Shown: piece after piece, positions 31,626-41,628 of the stretch
Position numbering within the stretch: position 1 is the first letter of the stretch
Layout: each line of letters opens with the position of its first letter
Assembly (NCBI RefSeq): GCF_002777855.1
Contig: NZ_MEIK01000016.1
Span: forward strand, 48,412-112,411
Origin: Snodgrassella alvi
Lineage (GTDB): Bacteria > Pseudomonadota > Gammaproteobacteria > Burkholderiales > Neisseriaceae
Length of the DNA stretch: 64,000 bases
Direction: 5' to 3'
Translations under genes and position numbers: made by a program
Notes under the pieces: model-generated
The model's database searches: none
Told to the model about the DNA's origin: nothing
Seen by the model: the letters and a program-made list of their open reading frames with translations, nothing else

Positions 31626-32528
31626 ATGTATTCAATCAGACGGCAATCTAAATTAATCACACTGGCTGCCATGCTTACAGCTTTAAGTGGATGTGCGCAG
31701 GTGGCTGATGTGATGGGCTATGACACCCAGACTCTAAATAGCAGTGCGGCCAAAAGCTATACTCAGATGATGGGTAAGGCCAGAGCAGAAGGGGTGATTG
31801 AAACCAATACACCCGTGGCCAGAAGGGTACGTAATGTATTTCAACGACTGGTACCATACGCCAATCAAGCAAACACTACTGGTGTTCCTTTTGACTGGCA
31901 GCTTAATGTTATCCGTAGCGATGAAGCTAATGCTTTTGCCATGCCAGGCGGAAAAATGGTGGTGTATACAGGCATTGTTGATCGTCTGAATTTAACCGAT
32001 GATGAAATTGCTGCGATTATTGGGCATGAGATGACGCATGCATTGCAGGAGCACAGTAAAAAAGCAGCTGGCCAGCAAATTTTGACTAGCGTGGCATTGG
32101 AAGTAGGCAGTGCAGTGGTGCAATCTAAAACCGGTGCCAATGCAGATAATGTCGGTGTGTATAAAGATGTGCTAAGTCAATATGGCCTGACTTTACCTTT
32201 TTCCCGTTATCAGGAATCTCAGGCAGATGCAGGCGGTCTGAGGCTAATGGCACAGGCAGGCTACAACCCCAATGCTGCCATAACGGTATGGGAGAAAATG
32301 AATAAAGTTTTGGGCAACAATAGTGGTACTAGCCTTTTGTCTACCCATCCGAGCAATAATGCACGCATTAGCTCTTTGAAAAAAATGCTGCCGGAAGTTA
32401 TGCCGATTTATGAGCAGGCCAGACTAAATCAGCCAGCTTTGCAAAATCCCACCGGTCGAAGCCAGTATAGTCAGGCGGGCTCAAGCTTGCGCAAAAATGC
32501 CAGTGCTAAGAAGAGAAACCGTTTCTAA
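31626..32528 (+). CDS. M48-family metallopeptidase, lipoprotein
   Basis: 300 residues. The lipobox ALSGC ends a signal peptide at Cys23. The zinc-binding HEMTH motif is at residues 134-138, with the further ligand in QESQADAGG, and the domain architecture is that of periplasmic Oma1-like proteases (LoiP/YcaL-type). It probably degrades misfolded outer-membrane or periplasmic proteins from a membrane-anchored position. A basic tail (SLRKNASAKKRNRF) ends the protein. A single gene with its own terminator. Confidence 0.9.
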   Translation: MYSIRRQSKLITLAAMLTALSGCAQVADVMGYDTQTLNSSAAKSYTQMMGKARAEGVIETNTPVARRVRNVFQRLVPYANQANTTGVPFDWQLNVIRSDEANAFAMPGGKMVVYTGIVDRLNLTDDEIAAIIGHEMTHALQEHSKKAAGQQILTSVALEVGSAVVQSKTGANADNVGVYKDVLSQYGLTLPFSRYQESQADAGGLRLMAQAGYNPNAAITVWEKMNKVLGNNSGTSLLSTHPSNNARISSLKKMLPEVMPIYEQARLNQPALQNPTGRSQYSQAGSSLRKNASAKKRNRF

Positions 32529-32610
32529 GATTTTTCAGAAAGTTTGAAATATTAAAAATGGTGTAATCAATGTGAAATCACCATGATGGTATTCATTTTT
32601 ATTACTGTAT

Positions 32611-32640
32611 AGCAGCCTCTAACGGGCTGCTTTTATTTTA
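32611..32640 (+). terminator. Rho-independent terminator of the M48 protease gene
   Basis: The arms AGCAGCC and GGCTGCT around a 7-base loop are followed by TTTATTTTA. Confidence 0.75.
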
Positions 32641-32788
32641 ATCTTTACATTTTCTAATATTGACTACATCAGACTACAAATTGTTTCAATCGCCCCTGTT
32701 TTCGGTTATCATTCATATTATTGCATTAGTAATGCATAATAAATCTACAAGAAAAACTTAAAAAACCATTACATTAAGGATGTTCAAG

Positions 32789-35374
32789 ATGTTAGAAGCC
32801 TACCGCGCAGCCGCCGCTGAACGTGAAGCACTGGGTATTCCGCCTCTGCCGCTAACAGCGAAGCAAACAGAAGAGTTGGTTGAATTACTAAAAAATCCTC
32901 CCAAAGGGGAAGAAAAATTTCTGGTTGATTTACTGTCACATCGAGTGCCGCCTGGTGTAGATGATGCTTCTAAAGTCAAAGCATCTTTTCTGGGTGCGAT
33001 TGCGGAGAAAACCGTAAGTAGTCCATTAATCACGCCCGTGTTTGCGGTAGAGCTGCTGGGTACTATGTTGGGTGGTTACAACGTTCAGCCGCTGATTGAA
33101 TTTCTGGATAATGAAGAGTTGGCGGCTACTGCAGCAAATGCTTTAAAACATACTTTGCTGATGTTTGATGCTTTCCACGACGTGGAAGAAAAAATGCGAG
33201 CCGGTAATCGGTATGCAAAAGAAGTAATAGAGTCATGGGCCAATGCTGAATGGTTTACTTCTCGTGAAAAAGTGCCGGAAAAAATCACTGTTACCGTATT
33301 CAAAGTAGTGGGTGAAACCAATACTGACGATTTGTCCCCGGCACCGGATGCATGGAGCCGGCCGGATATTCCGCTACATGCACTGGCTATGCTTAAAAAT
33401 CCACGTGAAGGCATACATCCAGATAAACCAGGTGAAGTAGGCCCGATTAAACAATTAGCTGAGTTGAAAGCCAAGGGGAATTTGGTGGCTTACGTTGGCG
33501 ATGTTGTAGGTACTGGCTCATCACGTAAATCAGCTACTAATTCTGTAATCTGGCATACCGGTCAAGATATTCCGTATGTACCGAATAAACGGTTTGGTGG
33601 CGTTTGTCTAGGTGGCAAAATTGCGCCAATTTTCTTTAATACACAGGAAGATTCAGGTGCGTTACCGATTGAAGTAGATGTATCCAAACTCGACATGGGC
33701 GATGTAGTGGATATTCTGCCTTATGAAGGAAAAATTATCAAAAATGGCGAAACTGTCGCCGAATTTGAGCTCAAATCTCAGGTTATTCTAGACGAAGTAC
33801 AGGCCGGTGGCCGCATTAATCTGATAATTGGCCGCGGTCTAACTGCAAAAGCTCGTGACGCATTAAGTCTGGGACATTCTGAAGTATTTCGCTTACCACA
33901 GGCTCCTGCACCGAGCACAGCTGGATTTAGTCTGGCACAAAAAATGGTTGGCCGTGCTTGCGGCTTGCCGGAAGGACAGGGTATTCGTCCGGGTACCTAT
34001 TGTGAACCACGAATGACTACTGTTGGTTCGCAGGATACTACCGGCCCGATGACACGAGACGAACTGAAAGACCTGGCTTGTCTGGGCTTTAGTGCTGATT
34101 TGGTGATGCAATCTTTCTGTCATACTGCAGCCTATCCTAAACCAGTGGATGTCAAAACCCACAAGGAATTGCCAGTATTTATGTCTTCTCGTGGCGGTGT
34201 GGCTTTGCGTCCTGGTGACGGAATTATTCACTCATGGCTAAACCGGATGCTGTTGCCTGATATGGTGGGTACTGGCGGTGATTCACACACACGTTTCCCT
34301 CTGGGTATTTCTTTTCCTGCTGGATCTGGTTTGGTAGCATTTGCTGCGGCTACTGGCGTGATGCCATTGGATATGCCTGAATCAGTATTGGTACGCTTCT
34401 CCGGTAAAATGCAGCCGGGTATCACCCTGCGAGATTTGGTAAATGCCATTCCTTTGCAGGCTATAAAAGAAGGACTTCTTACCGTTGCTAAAGCAGGTAA
34501 GAAGAATATTTTCTCCGGTCGTATTCTGGAAATTGAAGGTTTGCCTGATTTGAAAGTAGAGCAAGCATTCGAGCTGACTGATGCTTCTGCGGAACGGTCT
34601 GCTGCCGGCTGTACAGTGAAACTGCATAAAGAGCCGATTGAAGAATATTTGAAATCCAATATAGTGCTCTTAAAAAATATGATTGCCGATGGCTATCAGG
34701 ATGCACGTACGCTGAAACGCCGTATTCAGAAAATGGAACAATGGTTGGCTGAACCGAAATTACTCGAAGCCGATGCGGATGCAGAATATGCTGCCATTAT
34801 TGATATCAATATGGATGAAATCAAAGAGCCGATTCTAGCCTGTCCGAACGACCCTGATGATGTAAAAACTTTGTCTGATGTAGCAGGTACACATATTGAT
34901 GAAGTATTTATTGGTTCCTGCATGACTAATATTGGTCATTATCGTGCAGCCTCCACTTTGTTAGACGGTAAAACAGATTTACCTGTACGTCTGTGGGTGG
35001 CTCCTCCAACCAAAATGGATGCCAAAGAACTTTCTGATGAAGGCTATTATGGTATCTTGGGTCGAGTAGGTGCGCGTATAGAAATGCCAGGCTGTTCTTT
35101 GTGTATGGGTAATCAGGCGCAGGCACGTGAAGGTTCTACTGTAGTTTCCACTTCGACTCGTAACTTTCCAAACCGATTAGGTAAGAATACGCAAGTTTAT
35201 CTGAGCTCAGCAGAGCTGGCGGCAATTTGCTCTAAACTCGGACATATCCCGAACATCGATGAATATCGCGAAAATATTGCCATTATTAATGATAAAGGCA
35301 TCGAAATTTATCGCTATATGAACTTTAATGAAATTCAGGATTATGTAGATGTAGCAGCCAAGGTAGATGCTTAA
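32789..35374 (+). CDS. acnB: Bifunctional aconitate hydratase 2 / 2-methylisocitrate dehydratase
   Basis: Interconverts citrate and isocitrate in the TCA cycle. 861 residues from the ATG at 32789, which has AAGGA eight bases upstream. The AcnB-specific HEAT-like N-terminal domain (about 1-160) precedes the swivel domain, and the 4Fe-4S ligands are in [11 protein letters not shown] and [11 protein letters not shown]. This is the major aconitase of growing beta-proteobacteria, and the family can also act as an RNA-binding regulator when iron is low. It stands alone with a terminator on each side. Confidence 0.97.
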   Translation: MLEAYRAAAAEREALGIPPLPLTAKQTEELVELLKNPPKGEEKFLVDLLSHRVPPGVDDASKVKASFLGAIAEKTVSSPLITPVFAVELLGTMLGGYNVQPLIEFLDNEELAATAANALKHTLLMFDAFHDVEEKMRAGNRYAKEVIESWANAEWFTSREKVPEKITVTVFKVVGETNTDDLSPAPDAWSRPDIPLHALAMLKNPREGIHPDKPGEVGPIKQLAELKAKGNLVAYVGDVVGTGSSRKSATNSVIWHTGQDIPYVPNKRFGGVCLGGKIAPIFFNTQEDSGALPIEVDVSKLDMGDVVDILPYEGKIIKNGETVAEFELKSQVILDEVQAGGRINLIIGRGLTAKARDALSLGHSEVFRLPQAPAPSTAGFSLAQKMVGRACGLPEGQGIRPGTYCEPRMTTVGSQDTTGPMTRDELKDLACLGFSADLVMQSFCHTAAYPKPVDVKTHKELPVFMSSRGGVALRPGDGIIHSWLNRMLLPDMVGTGGDSHTRFPLGISFPAGSGLVAFAAATGVMPLDMPESVLVRFSGKMQPGITLRDLVNAIPLQAIKEGLLTVAKAGKKNIFSGRILEIEGLPDLKVEQAFELTDASAERSAAGCTVKLHKEPIEEYLKSNIVLLKNMIADGYQDARTLKRRIQKMEQWLAEPKLLEADADAEYAAIIDINMDEIKEPILACPNDPDDVKTLSDVAGTHIDEVFIGSCMTNIGHYRAASTLLDGKTDLPVRLWVAPPTKMDAKELSDEGYYGILGRVGARIEMPGCSLCMGNQAQAREGSTVVSTSTRNFPNRLGKNTQVYLSSAELAAICSKLGHIPNIDEYRENIAIINDKGIEIYRYMNFNEIQDYVDVAAKVDA

Positions 35375-35398
35375 TAACGGCATTTTATCAGTGGCCTA

Positions 35399-35430
35399 TA
35401 AAAGGACTACCGTAAAGGTAGTCCTTTTTT
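35399..35430 (+). terminator. Rho-independent terminator of acnB
   Basis: The perfect arms AAAGGACTAC and GTAGTCCTTT around a 7-base loop are followed by a T-run. Confidence 0.92.
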
Positions 35431-35707
35431 AAATGGCGCTAAAAATTAAACTTTAAGCTTTGGTTGCTGGATTACTTAAATTAGCCATCAACTAAGAAAT
35501 TATATGAATTATTCAGCGGCTTACTGCTATAATTAATCACCTCATTCTAAGGTAATAATCAGAAAAAATCATATTTCAGCAGAAATTCCCTTTTTCACCG
35601 CCTATATAAATATTAATTGTATTAACCCACTGATAAATTATTTAGGTTGATAGTGGTTTTAATCTATGATGATAATTAATGCAGTTTCTCATAACAAAGG
35701 ATAGACA

Positions 35708-36640
35708 ATGAATATCGCCTCTAGCATCACTGACCTGATTGGTAACACCCCGCTGGTACAACTCAACCGTCTGAGTGCCGGTTTACCGGGCAAAGTGGTG
35801 GTTAAACTGGAATTTTTTAATCCCGGCAACAGTGTCAAGGACAGAATTGCAGCTAGCATGATTGATGCGGCAGAAAAGGCGGGTAAGATTCATTCTGATA
35901 CGGTGATTGTGGAACCAACCAGTGGTAATACCGGTATTGGACTGGCAATGGTATGTGCTGCACGTGGATATAAATTAATTATTACTATGCCGGAAACCAT
36001 GAGTAAGGAACGGCGCATGCTATTGCGTGCATACGGTGCTGAACTGGTGTTGACACCCGGAGCAGAAGGCATGTCTGGCGCGATTGCACGTGCACAGGCT
36101 TTCGTGGATTCAGATCCGCAGAAATATTTTATGCCACAGCAGTTTGAAAATCCGGCAAATCCAGAAATTCATCGTGAAACTACTGCTCAGGAAATTTGGC
36201 ACGATACTGATGGTAAAGTAGATATTTTTGTTGCTGGTGTTGGTACGGGTGGTACTATCACTGGCGTAGGCGAAGTTTTAAAAGAAAAAAAACCTGAAGT
36301 TGAAGTATATGCTGTAGAACCCGAAGCTTCTGCCGTATTGTCTGGTGGCTGCAAAGGACCACATCCGATACAGGGTATTGGTGCCGGTTTTGTACCTAAA
36401 ATCCTCAATACCCATGTTTATGATGGCATTATTCAGGTTCCAAATGATGTTTGTTTTGATACTGCTCGTGCAATGGCTTCCAAAGAAGGTATTTTAGTGG
36501 GAATTTCATCTGGTGCAGCGGTATGGGCAGGCTTGCAACTGGCAGCTAGACCGGAAAATAAAAATAAACTAATTGTGGTATTGATTCCTTCTTATGGTGA
36601 ACGCTATCTTTCTACGCCATTGTTCGCAGATTTAGCCTAA
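35708..36640 (+). CDS. cysK: Cysteine synthase A
   Basis: A PLP enzyme that makes cysteine from O-acetylserine and sulfide. 310 residues, typical of CysK. The PLP lysine is in NPGNSVKDR near residue 42, the substrate loop is TSGNTG, and the phosphate-binding loop is [10 protein letters not shown]. An ATAAAGGAT ribosome region precedes the ATG. Upstream, a TATAAT near 35530 may be the -10 element. Single gene. Confidence 0.96.
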   Translation: MNIASSITDLIGNTPLVQLNRLSAGLPGKVVVKLEFFNPGNSVKDRIAASMIDAAEKAGKIHSDTVIVEPTSGNTGIGLAMVCAARGYKLIITMPETMSKERRMLLRAYGAELVLTPGAEGMSGAIARAQAFVDSDPQKYFMPQQFENPANPEIHRETTAQEIWHDTDGKVDIFVAGVGTGGTITGVGEVLKEKKPEVEVYAVEPEASAVLSGGCKGPHPIQGIGAGFVPKILNTHVYDGIIQVPNDVCFDTARAMASKEGILVGISSGAAVWAGLQLAARPENKNKLIVVLIPSYGERYLSTPLFADLA

Positions 36641-36660
36641 GTTTTAACCCTATGATTGCA

Positions 36661-36690
36661 ACCGAACCGGAAAAAAGGTTCGGTTTTTTA
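36661..36690 (+). terminator. Rho-independent terminator of cysK
   Basis: The arms ACCGAACC and GGTTCGGT around an A-rich loop are followed by six Ts. Confidence 0.9.
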
Positions 36691-36870
36691 TGCAGTTAAA
36701 GCTGCGATACAAATATTATAAATAAAAGTATATTTTTTTGACTAACTTCTGAAACAAAAGCAACATAGAAATTAATTGATTTATGAAAAGAAAACAAAAG
36801 CTTTCTTTTGAAAGATTTAATGGTTAATTGAGTAACATAACATTAGTAGACGAAAAGGTTGATTATTTAA

Positions 36871-37283
36871 GACTACCAGTCTCAAGAAAGCTGCAAAAAT
36901 GTCACTGCCTACGAAGCTTATGAATTGATGATCTCCCGCTAACCCAAATGGTTGGCAGGACTTTCTAAAATAAGGGATTTTTTGGGGAAAAGAGTCGGTA
37001 TCAACCTAATTAATAGATTCAATAAATTGGAAGAAACAGAGCTGTACATAGGCAGTAAAGTCCGTTTTTCACAATTATTGAAAAACAAAAGGATACGCTT
37101 ACATTAACACTAAGGGATCATCATCTCGATGTTCGTTTATGTATTCGTATTAAAGAAACTAAAGATTATATATATAAATTATATGTCATTATTTTAGTTA
37201 AAATTCATAATTTTGGGGGGAAATTATATATGGCACCTGTTTCTATTATCCATCCTTATATTGTTTATAATATTCATTCCTAA
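36871..37283 (+). pseudogene. Decayed DUF2867-family gene
   Basis: Two consecutive reading frames together resemble a DUF2867 protein. The first frame (36871-37065) carries AYEAYELMISR, then an in-frame TAA at 36940-36942, then PKWLAGLSKIRDFLG. The frame changes in a five-T run at 37065-37069, and the second frame gives LTLRDHHLDVRLCI and LYVIILVKIHNFGGKLYMA before a TAA at 37281. The DxHLD, the hydrophobic V-K-I-H-N-F-G-G-K-L-Y strand-turn and the final HPYIV are the parts that match the family. No start codon is left in frame. Recognition is by eye and the family's function is unknown. The surrounding 0.9 kb (36641-37627) has no other gene. Confidence 0.6.
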
Positions 37284-37627
37284 AAAAAGAGAATGGTTAT
37301 ATACATAAAAAACATGTTGGTTCTGGTTTAGTTCATAAATCAGAAATAGATGATGTTTATTCATGAAACAAATTTTGTATTAATTAATAAAATTAAAAGA
37401 CATAATTTTTAGTGATTTAATTCTATAAATCTATAAAAAAATCAGTTACTTAAATCTGTTTATAAACAATGTAAATGTAAAGACCAGCATGTGGATATGC
37501 TCAGAACTTTACCATTGGAGAGGCAAAAGACGTCGCTTGCACACTCTTTTCTGATATCATGTACAGCCACACGCTCAAGCTAGCTAGCTTTTATTTTTGT
37601 TTTAAGCAATATACGTTGAGTAAACAA

Positions 37628-38128
37628 ATGATGAAAAAAACATTAGCATTATGTGTCGTAGCAGCATTTTTAGGTGGTTGTTCATCTATAGATGTACCTT
37701 TATCCGCGAAGCAGGCAAATAAAGAAGTCAAACCGGTACAGGTAGTTGACGGCACTGCAGTAAATAATGAGTATCATCTTGCCAGCAGCCACTGGTCTGA
37801 TGTGGCCAAAATCCGCGATGAGGCTACCCGTTTAAGTTTTCAGGTTTCACAGGGTAGCATAACCAAAGTGCAGGCCGCACAATTGCTGGATCAGTTTCGT
37901 TTGGCTCAGGTAGGACATAATATGGTAGACGATGACATGTTTGCCATTTATTTGCGTAGTGCTGTAGAAAGTCAGCAGGGTACGATTGATACTGCACAAT
38001 CCAAGGCCTATATACAGAATGCTTTGTCTGGCTGGCAGCAACGTTGGCCGGTAATGCGTTCTAAACCAGCCAATCCGGCTTTTACAAACTTCCTTATGGA
38101 AGTGATGAATATGAAGCCGCTACAATAA
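37628..38128 (+). CDS. Small lipoprotein of unknown function
   Basis: 166 residues from the ATG at 37628 (a second ATG follows at 37631); a GAG lies nine bases upstream. A signal peptide with the lipobox LGGC places the lipidated cysteine at position 18. The mature part is helical and polar and contains no motif I recognise. The same frame extends upstream to 37559 but that segment is not signal-like. Its position between a decayed gene and ppiB gives no functional clue. Confidence 0.75.
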   Translation: MMKKTLALCVVAAFLGGCSSIDVPLSAKQANKEVKPVQVVDGTAVNNEYHLASSHWSDVAKIRDEATRLSFQVSQGSITKVQAAQLLDQFRLAQVGHNMVDDDMFAIYLRSAVESQQGTIDTAQSKAYIQNALSGWQQRWPVMRSKPANPAFTNFLMEVMNMKPLQ

Positions 38129-38141
38129 ATAGGCAAAAATA

Positions 38142-38175
38142 AAATACCCTGTCTGTTGAAAGATTGGGTATTTTT
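38142..38175 (+). terminator. Rho-independent terminator of the small lipoprotein gene
   Basis: The arms AAATACCC and GGGTATTT are separated by 16 bases and followed by TTTTTG. Confidence 0.7.
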
Positions 38176-38222
38176 GTGCGTTCAAAATTTTTATCCTATA
38201 ATTTTATACGCATATTTATATT

Positions 38223-38252
38223 AAAAAAGCAGCCGGTCATGGCTGCTTTTTT
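38223..38252 (-). terminator. Bidirectional terminator at the 3' end of ppiB
   Basis: The arms AAAAAAGCAGCC and GGCTGCTTTTTT enclose a 6-base loop. On the minus strand the T-run follows the stem ten bases past the ppiB stop. Confidence 0.88.
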
Positions 38253-38262
38253 GTTGTGCTAA

Positions 38263-38754
38263 TTAAACAATTTCAGCTTTTTCAATTACTACATTTTCTA
38301 CTGGTACATCCTGATGGCCGCCATGATTACCAGTTTTAACACCTTTGATTTTATCAACTACATCCTGTCCTTCAACCACTTTACCGAATACGGCATAACC
38401 CCAGCCGTGTAAATCCGGTTTGGTGTGATTTAGGAAATCATTGTCTTTTACATTGATAAAAAATTGTGCACTGGCTGAGTGAGGCTGCATGGTGCGTGCC
38501 ATAGCAATGGTATATTGGTCATTTTTCAAACCATTATTTGCTTCGTTTTCAATTGGTTCATGAGTAGGTTTTTGTTGCATGTCTTTGTCGAAACCGCCAC
38601 CTTGAATCATAAAACCATCGATTACACGGTGAAAAATGGTGCCATCATAGAAACCTTCACGTACATAACGTTCGAAGTTGGCTGCGGTTTTCGGTGCTTT
38701 GTCATGGTCTAATTCGATGCCGATAACGCCGAAATTGGTAGTTAATTTAATCAT
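38263..38754 (-). CDS. ppiB: Peptidyl-prolyl cis-trans isomerase B (cyclophilin)
   Basis: Catalyses proline isomerisation during folding. 163 residues without a signal peptide, so cytoplasmic. The cyclophilin core motifs [13 protein letters not shown] and [13 protein letters not shown] are intact, including the catalytic arginine in FHRV. It is followed downstream by its own terminator; fbp lies upstream on the same strand, 53 bases away. Confidence 0.96.
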   Translation of the reverse strand: MIKLTTNFGVIGIELDHDKAPKTAANFERYVREGFYDGTIFHRVIDGFMIQGGGFDKDMQQKPTHEPIENEANNGLKNDQYTIAMARTMQPHSASAQFFINVKDNDFLNHTKPDLHGWGYAVFGKVVEGQDVVDKIKGVKTGNHGGHQDVPVENVVIEKAEIV

Positions 38755-38807
38755 GGGAATCTCCAGACGGGAGTGAAATAAAAAGTTGCAGCTTTTAGCT
38801 GCAATGG

Positions 38808-39788
38808 TTAATTTGCTTGATGCATGGCTGTGACGTAATCTACTTCTTCTTTGCTACCAAGTACGACAGCAACACGCTGGTGTAGTCCACATGGCTGGAT
38901 ATCAAGAATATTTTGCTTGGTATCAGTGGCTGCACCCTGTGCCTGTTCAATTAACAGACTCATGGGATTGGCTTCATACATTAATCGCAGCTTGCCTGGC
39001 TTGTCAGGATTACGATTATCCTGCGGGTAAGTAAAGATACCGCCACGCATTAGAATACGATGCACTTCCGCTACCATGGATGCAACCCAACGCATATTAT
39101 AGTCTTTACCGCGGTTGCCAGTTTTACCAGCTAGTAATTCGGCTATATATTTCTGCATTGCCGGCTGCCAGTGACGCTGATTGGACATATTGATAGCAAA
39201 TTCGGCTGTAGTAGCTGGTATTTGCGGATTTGTCTGTGTCAGTTGAAACTGGTTTTGTTCATTCAGGGTAAACATGGCGATGCCATGTTTCAGCGTCAGT
39301 ACCAGTATGGTTTGTGGACCATACAGAACATAGCCGCTGGCCAGCTGCTGACGGCCGCACTGTAAGAAGCTTTCGGTAGTCAGGGCACCAGTGGGTTTTG
39401 CCAGCACCGAAAAAATGGTACCGATGGAAATATTGACATCAATATTGGAGCTGCCATCAAGTGGGTCAAAGAGAACCAGAAATTGACCATCGCTATTAGC
39501 AGTGACAAAAGAATCTTCTTCTTCACTAGCCAGACCGGCGATGGCTGGATTGGAAGACAATGTGTCAATCATTATCCGGTTGGACAGTACATCTAGCTTT
39601 TTCTGCTCTTCGCCCTGAATATTTCCAGTATGGGCACTACCCAATATATTATCCAGTGCACCTAAGCGGATTTCGCGGTTAATGAGTAGACACGCATTGC
39701 TGATGCTGGTGATAACTTCAGGTAATAATGGTGTGACTGCATAGTTTTGTTGTTGCTGATACAAATAATCAGACAGTAAAACGGACAT
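38808..39788 (-). CDS. fbp: Fructose-1,6-bisphosphatase class I
   Basis: Dephosphorylates fructose 1,6-bisphosphate, the gluconeogenic step. 326 residues with the metal-binding [12 protein letters not shown] motif, the GLASEEED segment and the substrate site around [15 protein letters not shown]. The enzyme fits an organism that lives on carboxylic acids and builds sugars, in line with the complete TCA block in this window. Confidence 0.96.
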   Translation of the reverse strand: MSVLLSDYLYQQQQNYAVTPLLPEVITSISNACLLINREIRLGALDNILGSAHTGNIQGEEQKKLDVLSNRIMIDTLSSNPAIAGLASEEEDSFVTANSDGQFLVLFDPLDGSSNIDVNISIGTIFSVLAKPTGALTTESFLQCGRQQLASGYVLYGPQTILVLTLKHGIAMFTLNEQNQFQLTQTNPQIPATTAEFAINMSNQRHWQPAMQKYIAELLAGKTGNRGKDYNMRWVASMVAEVHRILMRGGIFTYPQDNRNPDKPGKLRLMYEANPMSLLIEQAQGAATDTKQNILDIQPCGLHQRVAVVLGSKEEVDYVTAMHQAN

Positions 39789-39861
39789 GCAAATACTCCC
39801 TTTTAAAATTCTAGGCCATTATACAGTAGCCTTGTTTGCTTGACTGATAAGCAGATGATTT

Positions 39862-40710
39862 TCAGGCAATGTGAGACTGTAAAACAAAATGGGCACTGTT
39901 ATCCTGTGCCAGTAGCTGGTTTAATGCTGGTAAAACTTCTGCTAATTGCTGAGGTAGGGTGTAAGGCGGATTAATAATAAACATTCCACTGCCATGCATA
40001 CCAAAACCGTCTGGCTGCGGGGATTTAACGTGAAGTTCTGCTTGTACAAAGTTATCTGGAACTAGTTTTTGTAGTTTCGTAGGTAACTTCTGGCTTTCTG
40101 CGCTGCCCAGACAAGGATACCAGACCATATAACAGCCGTTAGAAAATTTTTTTATTGCAGCTTTAAGTGTATCCACAACCTGCTGATAATCATGTTTTAC
40201 TTCATAGGGGGGATCGATTAATACTACAGCACGACGGCTGGGTGGCGGCAGCATTGACAATAAACCCTTGAATCCATCATCACAAAAGACCTGAGCTCGG
40301 TTGGGCAATTTTATATTGCGCATATTACTTCGTAATAATTCTGCATCTGTTGGATGCAATTCAAACAGTCTCAGACGATCTTGTTCACGAGCCACTGCCT
40401 GAGCAAGCCATGGTGAACCACAATAATAATTTTTTGTATCTGGTAGGCTGGCTATAACTACTTCACGGAAAGTTTGCAGATTGGTATCTAGATTTTCTTT
40501 ATCTAAAATTCTTTTAATTCCCTCACGGTATTCGCCTACTTTTTGAGCCTCTTTGCTGTTCAGGCTGTATAGACCTGCTCCAGCATGGGTGTCTATATAG
40601 CAATATGCTTTGTCTTTAAGCTTAAAATATTCTAGAACTGATATCAGACAATAATGTTTTAGAATGTCGGCATGATTACCGGCGTGAAATGCATGACGAT
40701 AGCTGAGCAT
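39862..40710 (-). CDS. rlmJ: 23S rRNA (adenine-2030-N6) methyltransferase RlmJ
   Basis: 282 residues beginning with the family signature MLSYRHAFHAGNHADILKH. The N6-adenine methyltransferase catalytic motif is DPPYE (in VLIDPPYEVKHDY), and GSPWLAQAV is a further family segment. It methylates A2030 of 23S rRNA in Escherichia coli. Single gene, divergent from the glutathione S-transferase gene. Confidence 0.93.
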   Translation of the reverse strand: MLSYRHAFHAGNHADILKHYCLISVLEYFKLKDKAYCYIDTHAGAGLYSLNSKEAQKVGEYREGIKRILDKENLDTNLQTFREVVIASLPDTKNYYCGSPWLAQAVAREQDRLRLFELHPTDAELLRSNMRNIKLPNRAQVFCDDGFKGLLSMLPPPSRRAVVLIDPPYEVKHDYQQVVDTLKAAIKKFSNGCYMVWYPCLGSAESQKLPTKLQKLVPDNFVQAELHVKSPQPDGFGMHGSGMFIINPPYTLPQQLAEVLPALNQLLAQDNSAHFVLQSHIA

Positions 40711-40887
40711 GTACGTGTGACTGTTGTAAAGACTAATAAATTTGAGTTCTTATTGTACCGAATTTATGCATTAGGGTGAAAGATTCGGCTTTCATTGTTT
40801 ATGGTATAAATGTTCTAATATAATAAAAAAATAGGTAAATAAATTAATTATTTTGACAAATATTTTTCTATAAGGAAAACATGAGCG

Positions 40888-41574
40888 ATGAGCTATTCTC
40901 TTTATATCGGTAATAAAAATTATTCAACTTGGTCTATGCGACCTTGGCTAGTGATGAAAAATTTTCAGATAGATTTTACAGAAATAATGGTTCATTTTGA
41001 CAACTTCGATGCCGATTCAAAGTTCAAACAAACCATTTTGCCATTGAATCCTTATGGTACGGTACCGATTTTATTAGATGATGAACTGGTGATAAGCGAT
41101 TCTCTTGCTATCTGCGAATATCTGGCCGAACGGCATCCTCAACTTCCTTTATGGCCTCAAAATTATAAAATTCGCGCAAAAGCAAGAAGCGTAACGGCCA
41201 AAATGCACAGTGGTTATAATCATATACGCCAGCATTTAGCTATGAATATTGAGGCAGTCTTACCTGAAATTGGACAGATAAAACTTCGTGATTTTCCAAC
41301 ACTCAGAGATGAAATCAATTTTTTAGATAATCATTTATCATCTTTACTTGCAGAATCTGATAGCTCGTATCTGTTTGGTGATTTTAGCATTGCAGATGCA
41401 TTTTATGCTCCGATGTGCTTGAGATTGAAAGGATATCAGATACCTGTTTCAAATGTTCTGAACCATTACATAGAAACTATATGTACTACCGAAGCGGTGG
41501 CTGAGTGGATTGCTGAAGCTCTTGAAGAAAAAGATTTTGTCGTCATGGATGAACCTTATCGTATCTGTCGCTGA
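40888..41574 (+). CDS. Glutathione S-transferase family protein
   Basis: 228 residues. The N-terminal thioredoxin-like domain includes NYSTWSMRPWLVM, which holds the probable catalytic serine or tyrosine, and the cis-proline segment GTVPILL followed by SDSLAICEYLAE for glutathione binding. The C-terminal helical domain includes FGDFSIADAFYAPM. Substrate unknown. It stands alone between rlmJ and the convergent PyrD-like gene. Confidence 0.9.
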   Translation: MSYSLYIGNKNYSTWSMRPWLVMKNFQIDFTEIMVHFDNFDADSKFKQTILPLNPYGTVPILLDDELVISDSLAICEYLAERHPQLPLWPQNYKIRAKARSVTAKMHSGYNHIRQHLAMNIEAVLPEIGQIKLRDFPTLRDEINFLDNHLSSLLAESDSSYLFGDFSIADAFYAPMCLRLKGYQIPVSNVLNHYIETICTTEAVAEWIAEALEEKDFVVMDEPYRICR

Positions 41575-41594
41575 AATAAGGATTGATATAAAAA

Positions 41595-41623
41595 TGCCGG
41601 TAAGCTTAATCAAGTTACCGGCA
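41595..41623 (+). terminator. Hairpin between convergent GST and PyrD-like genes
   Basis: The arms TGCCGGTAA and TTACCGGCA surround an 11-base loop; moderate A/T runs lie on both sides, so it can serve both genes. Confidence 0.75.
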
Positions 41624-41628
41624 ATTAT

